Source: Gammaproteobacteria bacterium
GTDB taxonomy: Bacteria; Pseudomonadota; Gammaproteobacteria; Steroidobacterales; Steroidobacteraceae
Direction of reading: 5' to 3'
Length of the DNA stretch: 64,000 nt
NCBI GenBank assembly: GCA_947452065.1
Contig: CANGBB010000002.1
Span: forward strand, 186,001 to 250,000
Shown: piece by piece, positions 58,008 to 64,000 of the stretch
Layout of the letters: each line of letters begins with the position of its first letter
How positions within the stretch are numbered: the stretch's first letter is position 1
Translations under genes and position numbers: made by a program
The notes under the pieces: generated by a model
Told to the model about the DNA's origin: nothing
The model's database searches: none
The model's input: the letters and a program-made list of their open reading frames with translations, nothing else

Positions 58008-58951
58008 GATTGCTGCGCGCCAGCTCGGCCCAGCCGGCTTTGGGTGCGGTGGCGGCCGGTGGCGGTTATGTCGCGACCATTGGTGGTTTTGACGGCATTC
58101 ACATTGGTCATCAGCATCTGATTGCGCGTGCACGGGAGCAGGCCAGAGCGCTGCAGTGTGAGTCGATGCTGGTGAGCTTCGAACCGTTGCCGCTGGAATT
58201 TCTTCGCGCCGCTGATCCGCCGGCGCGCCTGACGAATTTTCGCGAGCGCTGGCGAGTGTTGCAGGCCACCGGTATTGATGTGCTGTGCCTGCTGCGCTTT
58301 GACGCCGCACTGCGCTCGCTCAGCGCGGCGCAATTTCTGACTCTGCTGCGCAACCTCGGTATCCGCCAGATGATCATCGGTCATGATTTCCGCTTCGGCC
58401 AACGCGCCGAGGGGGACGCCGAGTGGTCGCGCGCCCGGGCCGCGGAATTTGGCCTGAGCGTGGAGGTGGTCGAACCGGTCAAGGTCGGTGATCAGCGGGT
58501 CGGATCGCGGCTGGTGCGCGAGGCGCTCGCGGCCGGCGACATGGCGCAGGCGGCCCGATGGCTGGGACGCCCCTTTTCAATGCGCGGCCGGGTGCAGCGT
58601 GGGGCGCAGCTCGGTCGCCAGCTGGGCTTTCCGACCGTGAACATCGCGCCACGTCGACGCCGCTTGCCGCTTTCAGGTATTTTTGCAGTGCGTGTACAGA
58701 CTGACAGCCTGCCGGCGCGCGGATGGCCTGGCGTGGCCAGTCTTGGCACTCGTCCAGTGGTCAACGGTGTTGAGCCGCTGCTGGAAGTGCACCTGTTCGA
58801 CTACAGCGGTGATCTCTATGGTCATGAGCTGGAGGTGGAGTTCATTGCGCGACTGCGTGATGAACTGCACTTCGACTCTTTGGAGCCGATGATCGAGCAG
58901 ATGCATCGTGATGCCGCGGATGCCCGCCGTGCGCTGGCCGGTGCCGTCTGA
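58004..58951 (+). CDS. ribF: Bifunctional riboflavin kinase/FAD synthetase
   Basis: GTGA overlap with murJ; TIGGFDGIHIGHQHLI, IIGHDFRFGQRAEGD, GRQLGFPTVNI. Confidence 0.95.
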   Translation: MRLLRASSAQPALGAVAAGGGYVATIGGFDGIHIGHQHLIARAREQARALQCESMLVSFEPLPLEFLRAADPPARLTNFRERWRVLQATGIDVLCLLRFDAALRSLSAAQFLTLLRNLGIRQMIIGHDFRFGQRAEGDAEWSRARAAEFGLSVEVVEPVKVGDQRVGSRLVREALAAGDMAQAARWLGRPFSMRGRVQRGAQLGRQLGFPTVNIAPRRRRLPLSGIFAVRVQTDSLPARGWPGVASLGTRPVVNGVEPLLEVHLFDYSGDLYGHELEVEFIARLRDELHFDSLEPMIEQMHRDAADARRALAGAV

Positions 58952-58999
58952 ATGAACTGCGCTGATCTGCGAGCGCGTTGAACTGGATTGGATGGACAA

Positions 59000-61846
59000 G
59001 TGACCGATTACAAGCTGACCGTGAATCTTCCCCAGACGTCCTTCCCGATGAAGGCCGATCTGGCGCAGCGCGAACCGCAACAGCTCAGTCGCTGGGCGGA
59101 GCAAAACATTTACGCCCAGATTCGCGCCGCGTCGCGCGGTCGTCCGAAGTTCGTGCTGCATGACGGGCCGCCCTATGCGAACGGACCGATCCACATCGGT
59201 CACTCGGTCAACAAGATTCTCAAGGACGTCATCGTCAAGTCGCGCACGCTCGATGGCTTCGATGCGCCCTATACGCCGGGCTGGGATTGCCATGGACTGC
59301 CGATCGAGTTGGCGGTGGAGAAGAAGCACGGTAAGCCGGGCCAGAAGCTCGATGCCAAGGCCTTTCGTGCAGCCTGCCGCGCGTTTGCGATGGAGCAGGT
59401 CAACGGTCAGCGCGCGGACTTCGAGCGCTTGGGTGTGTTTGCCGACTGGCAGTTGCCGTATCTGACGATGGATCCGCGATTCGAGGCGCAACAGGTGCGT
59501 GCGCTCGGCAAGATCATTCGCAACGGGCATTTGTATCGCGGCCTGAAGCCGGTGCACTGGTGTCTCGATTGCCGCTCGGCGCTGGCTGAAGCGGAGGTCG
59601 AATACGAAGATCGCACGTCGACGGCCATCGACGTGGCCTTCAATGTCGTCGATGTGGCCGACTTCGCACAGCGCGTGGGTATTGCACCCGCCGCGCTGAC
59701 CACTGCGCCCGGCGTGAAGGCCTCGCTGGTGATCTGGACCACCACGCCTTGGACGCTGCCGGCCAACGAGGCTGTGGCACTCAACCCTGAACTCGATTAC
59801 ATCGCGGTGGCGGTGAAGCAGCCAGAACACGCGGCAGAGAGCCCGGCAACGGCCGTGTTGGTGTTGGCCGCTGCACTGGCGCCGGCTTGCCTGCAACGCT
59901 ACGGCCTAGGCGCAACGCATGAGCTCGCGCACTTCAAGGGCGCGGTGCTCGAAGGCCTGTCGCTGCAGCATCCTTGGCTGGCGAAGCAGGTGCCGGTGAT
60001 CCTCGGTGACCACGTCACCATCGACGCCGGTACCGGCGCCGTACACACCGCGCCCGCGCACGGCCAGGAGGACTACATCGCCGGTCGGCGTTATGGTCTG
60101 CCCGTGATCAATCCGGTGCAGGGCGATGGACGCTTCGTACCTGGAACCGAGTTGGTTGCCGGCATGAAAGTCGCTGATGCCAATGCGGTGGTCATCGCGG
60201 CGCTGGCCGAGCGTGGCCATCTTCTGCACCAGGCGGCGCATCCGCACAGCTACCCGCACTGCTGGCGCCACAAGACGCCAGTCATTTTCCGTGCCACCTC
60301 GCAGTGGTTCATCAGCATGGAGGCGCAGGGCCTGCGTGCCAACGCATTGCGCGATATTCGCACCGTGAAGTGGACTCCGGAGTGGGGCGAGGCGCGTATC
60401 TACGGCATGATCGAGAAGCGACCGGACTGGTGTCTGTCGCGGCAGCGCACCTGGGGTGTGCCCATCACGCTGTTCACGCACAAGGTCTCCGGTGAATTGC
60501 ATCCGCGAAGTGTGGAACTGATCGATCAAGTGGCTGCGGGGATCGAGAAGGAAGGGATCGAGTATTGGTTCTCGTTGGATGCCGCGCAGCTGCTCGGCGC
60601 CGAGGCTGACGACTACGACAAAGTCACGGACGTGATGGACGTGTGGGCCGACTCGGGTCTCTCGTTCGAATGCGTAGCGGCGCTGGCGCCCGACTTTGCA
60701 GCGCCGGTGGATCTATATCTTGAGGGCTCCGATCAGCATCGCGGCTGGTTCCACAGTTCGCTGCTGATGTCCGAGGCGCTGTATGGTCGTGCGCCTTACC
60801 GCGGCGTGCTGACGCACGGCTTCACGGTGGACGACAAGGGCCGCAAGATGTCCAAGTCGCTCGGCAACGTCATCGCGCCGCAGACCATCAACAAGACCCT
60901 GGGCGCTGACGTGCTGCGTCTGTGGGTGGCGGCTACCGACTACGCCAACGAAATGAGCGTCTCCGATGAGATCCTCAAGCGCGTCAGCGAGTCCTATCGC
61001 CGCATGCGCAACACGCTGCGCTTCCTGCTGGGCAATCTCAATGGCTTCGTGCCGGGCGATGCGCTGCCGGTGGAAGAAATGGTTGCGCTGGATCGCTGGG
61101 CTATTGCGCGTACCGCTGCGCTGCAGACTGAGATCATCGCCGCCTATCGCGATTACAACTTCCACAGCATCTACCAGAAGATCCACAACTTCTGCGTCGT
61201 GGATCTGGGCGGTCTGTATCTCGACGTGCTGAAAGATCGCCTTTACACCACGCCGGCGAACGGTCGTGCGCGACGCTCGGCGCAGACCGCGCTGTGGCAT
61301 GTCGCCGAGGCAATGGTCCGCTGGCTGGCTCCGATTCTCTCGTTCACCGCCGAGGAGATCTGGCGCGCGCTGCCGGGCGAGCGTTCCGAGTCGGTGTTCC
61401 TCTCGGTCTGGCACACGCTGCCGGCGGTACGCAGTGACGACATGGACTGGGAGCGTGCTTTTGCGCTGCGCAGCGATGTCGCGCGAGAGCTTGAGCAGCT
61501 GCGCACGGCGGGCGCCATCGGTGCGCCGCTTGAGGCCGAGGTCGATGTGTTTTGCCGGAGCGAATACCACAGTGCCTTTGCAGGCTTTGGCGACGAGCTG
61601 CGCTTCCTGCTGATCACGTCGGCGGCGCGTGTGCATGTCGTGGACGCTGCGCCTGCAGACGCTGCGGTGGCGAGCAGCGTTGCCGCCGAGGGCGTCTGGA
61701 TCCGTGTGCAGGCGGGTACGCATGCCAAGTGCGTGCGCTGCTGGCATCAGCGCGCCGATGTTGGCACTGATGCTGCGCATCCCGAGCTCTGTCATCGCTG
61801 CGCCGGCAACCTGCAGTTGCCCGGCGAACAGCGGCGCGTGTGCTGA
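59000..61846 (+). CDS. ileS: Isoleucyl-tRNA synthetase
   Basis: [34 protein letters not shown]-terminal zinc motif [16 protein letters not shown]. Confidence 0.97.
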   Translation: MTDYKLTVNLPQTSFPMKADLAQREPQQLSRWAEQNIYAQIRAASRGRPKFVLHDGPPYANGPIHIGHSVNKILKDVIVKSRTLDGFDAPYTPGWDCHGLPIELAVEKKHGKPGQKLDAKAFRAACRAFAMEQVNGQRADFERLGVFADWQLPYLTMDPRFEAQQVRALGKIIRNGHLYRGLKPVHWCLDCRSALAEAEVEYEDRTSTAIDVAFNVVDVADFAQRVGIAPAALTTAPGVKASLVIWTTTPWTLPANEAVALNPELDYIAVAVKQPEHAAESPATAVLVLAAALAPACLQRYGLGATHELAHFKGAVLEGLSLQHPWLAKQVPVILGDHVTIDAGTGAVHTAPAHGQEDYIAGRRYGLPVINPVQGDGRFVPGTELVAGMKVADANAVVIAALAERGHLLHQAAHPHSYPHCWRHKTPVIFRATSQWFISMEAQGLRANALRDIRTVKWTPEWGEARIYGMIEKRPDWCLSRQRTWGVPITLFTHKVSGELHPRSVELIDQVAAGIEKEGIEYWFSLDAAQLLGAEADDYDKVTDVMDVWADSGLSFECVAALAPDFAAPVDLYLEGSDQHRGWFHSSLLMSEALYGRAPYRGVLTHGFTVDDKGRKMSKSLGNVIAPQTINKTLGADVLRLWVAATDYANEMSVSDEILKRVSESYRRMRNTLRFLLGNLNGFVPGDALPVEEMVALDRWAIARTAALQTEIIAAYRDYNFHSIYQKIHNFCVVDLGGLYLDVLKDRLYTTPANGRARRSAQTALWHVAEAMVRWLAPILSFTAEEIWRALPGERSESVFLSVWHTLPAVRSDDMDWERAFALRSDVARELEQLRTAGAIGAPLEAEVDVFCRSEYHSAFAGFGDELRFLLITSAARVHVVDAAPADAAVASSVAAEGVWIRVQAGTHAKCVRCWHQRADVGTDAAHPELCHRCAGNLQLPGEQRRVC

Positions 61847-62364
61847 TGCCAGAGTCGATCCGCTTCCTCTCGGAAAAGATCGCCAGCCCATTGCGCTGGT
61901 TGTGGCTCAGTGGACTGCTCATTGTGCTCGATCAGTGGAGCAAGGCTGCGGTCACCGCCCGTTTCGAGATGTACAAGACCCTGCGTGTGCTGCCCGTGTT
62001 CAATCTCACCCTGGCGCATAACACTGGGGTGGCCTTCAGTGTCTTTGCGCATGGCTCGGGCTGGCAGCGTTGGGTCTTCAGTGCGCTGGCGCTGGTGGTG
62101 TCGGTGGTGCTGGTGGGTTGGCTGCGTGCCTTGCCGCGCCACGCGCACCTGACAGCCAGTGCGCTGTCGCTGATCATCGCAGGTGCGCTGGGCAACATGT
62201 TCGATCGACTGCGCTTCGGCTATGTGGTCGATTTTCTGCAGTGGCACTGGGCAGAGCATTACTTCCCGGCTTTCAATGTTGCGGACGCCGCGATCACGGT
62301 GGGCGCCGGCCTGCTGATCCTCGAGTCCGTTCTCTCATCGCGCGGTCATCGAGCGGGGGGCTGA
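61846..62364 (+). CDS. lspA: Lipoprotein signal peptidase
   Basis: [40 protein letters not shown]. Confidence 0.95.
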   Translation: MPESIRFLSEKIASPLRWLWLSGLLIVLDQWSKAAVTARFEMYKTLRVLPVFNLTLAHNTGVAFSVFAHGSGWQRWVFSALALVVSVVLVGWLRALPRHAHLTASALSLIIAGALGNMFDRLRFGYVVDFLQWHWAEHYFPAFNVADAAITVGAGLLILESVLSSRGHRAGG

Positions 62365-62366
62365 TC

Positions 62367-63314
62367 GTGCGCGTGTTGTTGGCCAATCCCCGAGGTTTCT
62401 GTGCCGGCGTTGATCGCGCCATCGAGATCGTCGAGCGTGCACTGTCGCTGTTCGGCGCACCGATCTACGTTCGTCATGAGGTGGTGCATAACCGCAATGT
62501 TGTGGAGCGGTTGCGCGGGCTGGGTGCGGTGTTCGTCCAGGAGTTGGACGAGGTGCCGGATGATGCCACCGTGATTTTCTCGGCGCATGGTGTCTCCGCA
62601 GCTGTGGAGGCCGAGGCAAATCGCCGCGGCTTGCAGGTATTCGATGCGACCTGTCCGCTGGTGACCAAGGTGCACATGGAAGTGGGGCGCTTTGCGCGTG
62701 AGGCGCGCGAAGTCATCCTCATCGGTCATGCCGGTCACCCGGAGGTGGAGGGCACCATGGGTCGTTTCGATACGCGCCATGGCGGCCGCATCCTGCTGGT
62801 CGAGAGTGTCGACGATGTGCTGCGGTTGCAGGTGCGTGATCCGGAGCGTCTGGCCTTCGTTACGCAGACCACGCTCTCGGTCGATGACACATCGGCGATT
62901 GTGACGGCCTTGCGGGAGCGGTTTCCCTCGCTGCAGTCACCTCGCAAGGAAGATATCTGCTACGCCACACAGAACCGTCAGGAAGCAGTGAAAGAGCTAC
63001 TGCGTGACTGCGACGTGCTCGTGGTCGTGGGCTCCAAGGCCAGTTCTAATTCAAATCGACTGCGTGAACTGGCGGATCGTGTGGATGTGCCCGGCTATCT
63101 CGTTGATGGTGCGGATGACCTGCAACGTGAATGGTTTGACGGTCGGCGTGCGGTCGGTGTCACAGCGGGTGCATCAGCGCCGGAGTCGTTGGTGCAGCAG
63201 GTGCTGGCGCGGCTGCGTGAGTGGGGCGGCGAGGCTCCCGCGGAACTGCAGGGCCGCGAAGAGCATGTGGTATTCGCTCTGCCCAAGGCACTGCGTCAGG
63301 CCGTTACGCGTTGA
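62367..63314 (+). CDS. ispH: 4-hydroxy-3-methylbut-2-enyl diphosphate reductase
   Basis: [25 protein letters not shown]-type motif, [19 protein letters not shown]. Confidence 0.96.
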   Translation: MRVLLANPRGFCAGVDRAIEIVERALSLFGAPIYVRHEVVHNRNVVERLRGLGAVFVQELDEVPDDATVIFSAHGVSAAVEAEANRRGLQVFDATCPLVTKVHMEVGRFAREAREVILIGHAGHPEVEGTMGRFDTRHGGRILLVESVDDVLRLQVRDPERLAFVTQTTLSVDDTSAIVTALRERFPSLQSPRKEDICYATQNRQEAVKELLRDCDVLVVVGSKASSNSNRLRELADRVDVPGYLVDGADDLQREWFDGRRAVGVTAGASAPESLVQQVLARLREWGGEAPAELQGREEHVVFALPKALRQAVTR

Positions 63315-63325
63315 CGGTCGGCGGT

Positions 63326-63820
63326 TCAGTCCACGTCTTTACGCAGCCAAAATTCCGATTCGATGCTCAGCAAGGTGCCGGAGGCATCCTGTATAGCCCG
63401 CACACCGCGCTCGACGCGCGCCTGAGCGCTGCGTAGAGATCGACCCGTTGCAGCGATCGTAAAATGACGGGCGCGGCGCTGGCCGTCGCTGAGCTCAAAG
63501 AATCGGGCATCCTCGCCGCCGTCGCGCACCGTGAAATCGTAGTTGTCGTCGCTCATTCCTGGAATTGGGATGCGTGTGCGCGCATCCGGCAGTCTTGCGG
63601 CCGCAGTGCTCGCCAGTGCCGCCTGGGCCGCGGCAATGCCGGCCTCGGCGGCTGCGAACGCGCGCAGTCTGTAGAGCTCATTGCTGCTCATCATCAGTTC
63701 CAGGAGCGATGACTGCGTGGTCCCCAGTGCCAGCAGCGTCAGTGCGCCCAGCAGCACCAGCATCGCCGGTAATATGTTGCCGCGTTCGCGTTCGCGTTTA
63801 TCGATGGAGGTGCTAGTCAC
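63326..63820 (-). CDS. pilX: Type IV pilus minor pilin/assembly protein PilX-like
   Basis: RERGNILPAMLVLLGALTLLALGTTQSSLLELMMSSN; AFAAAEAGIAAAQ. Confidence 0.8.
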   Translation of the reverse strand: MTSTSIDKRERERGNILPAMLVLLGALTLLALGTTQSSLLELMMSSNELYRLRAFAAAEAGIAAAQAALASTAAARLPDARTRIPIPGMSDDNYDFTVRDGGEDARFFELSDGQRRARHFTIAATGRSLRSAQARVERGVRAIQDASGTLLSIESEFWLRKDVD

Positions 63821-64000
63821 GGCGTCGCGTTTCGCAGTGCGAAACGCCGGCTGATCAGCATGCGACGGAATGATTGCTCCGTTGCCTCCGGTATTGCGAC
63901 AACGTTCGCATAGCGGTAGGGCTGTGTGTCTCGATAGCCCGGCTCGGCAGTCGTGGCGCGCACGCGCAGCCAGAGCTGCACCATGCGGATGCGTTCGGTG
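63817..64000 (-). CDS. pilW: Type IV pilus PilW-like C-terminus (partial, continues beyond window)
   Basis: Translates to ..TERIRMVQLWLRVRATTAEPGYRD..FRRMLISRRFALRNATP*, stop overlapping pilX GTG start. Confidence 0.75.
   Translation of the reverse strand, partial: TERIRMVQLWLRVRATTAEPGYRDTQPYRYANVVAIPEATEQSFRRMLISRRFALRNATP

Noticed and set aside
58673-59896. 407-aa minus-strand ORF across ribF/ileS
   Set aside because: Shadow ORF antisense to two well-recognised housekeeping genes.
60713-61891. 392-aa minus-strand ORF antisense to ileS/lspA
   Set aside because: Shadow ORF; no recognisable motifs.

Overview
A GC-rich 64 kb chromosomal window, probably gammaproteobacterial (inferred from gene content only), with no transposases, phage genes or CRISPR arrays. 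From left to right it holds: the 3' end of a TonB-dependent receptor; a 2-hydroxyacid dehydrogenase and class V aminotransferase pair; a peroxide/iron stress neighbourhood (VIT1-like, Kef, Dps, GlnE, OxyR, OsmC, FNT channel) with a recognisable OxyR site upstream of dps; an adaptor/permease/ATPase ABC operon whose last gene is a small 'HHS...NPH' (DUF6152-type) exported protein; a copper operon (TolC-like, multicopper oxidase, CopC); ABC-F; an S8 protease with a stand-alone propeptide-like neighbour; Cfa; RmuC; a 17 kb accessory stretch of mostly exported proteins (NHL, DUF1566, DUF6152-type, sulfatase, two arylsulfotransferase-like propellers, patatin, GDSL, EF-hand, an undescribed 'GMP/SDQ' family); a repeat-bearing M30-like metalloprotease lipoprotein; tRNA-Pro(CGG); and a housekeeping block (ispB, rplU, rpmA, obgE, rpsT, murJ, ribF, ileS, lspA, ispH) ending in pilX/pilW. 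The most interesting candidate biology is the DUF6152-type family. All three paralogs have a predicted mature N-terminus of His-His-Ser and a conserved NPH motif 27-29 residues later, which suggests N-terminal-histidine metal binding. One paralog is translationally coupled to an ABC exporter and another sits beside an undescribed exported protein family. All family names were assigned by reading the sequence; no database searches were run.
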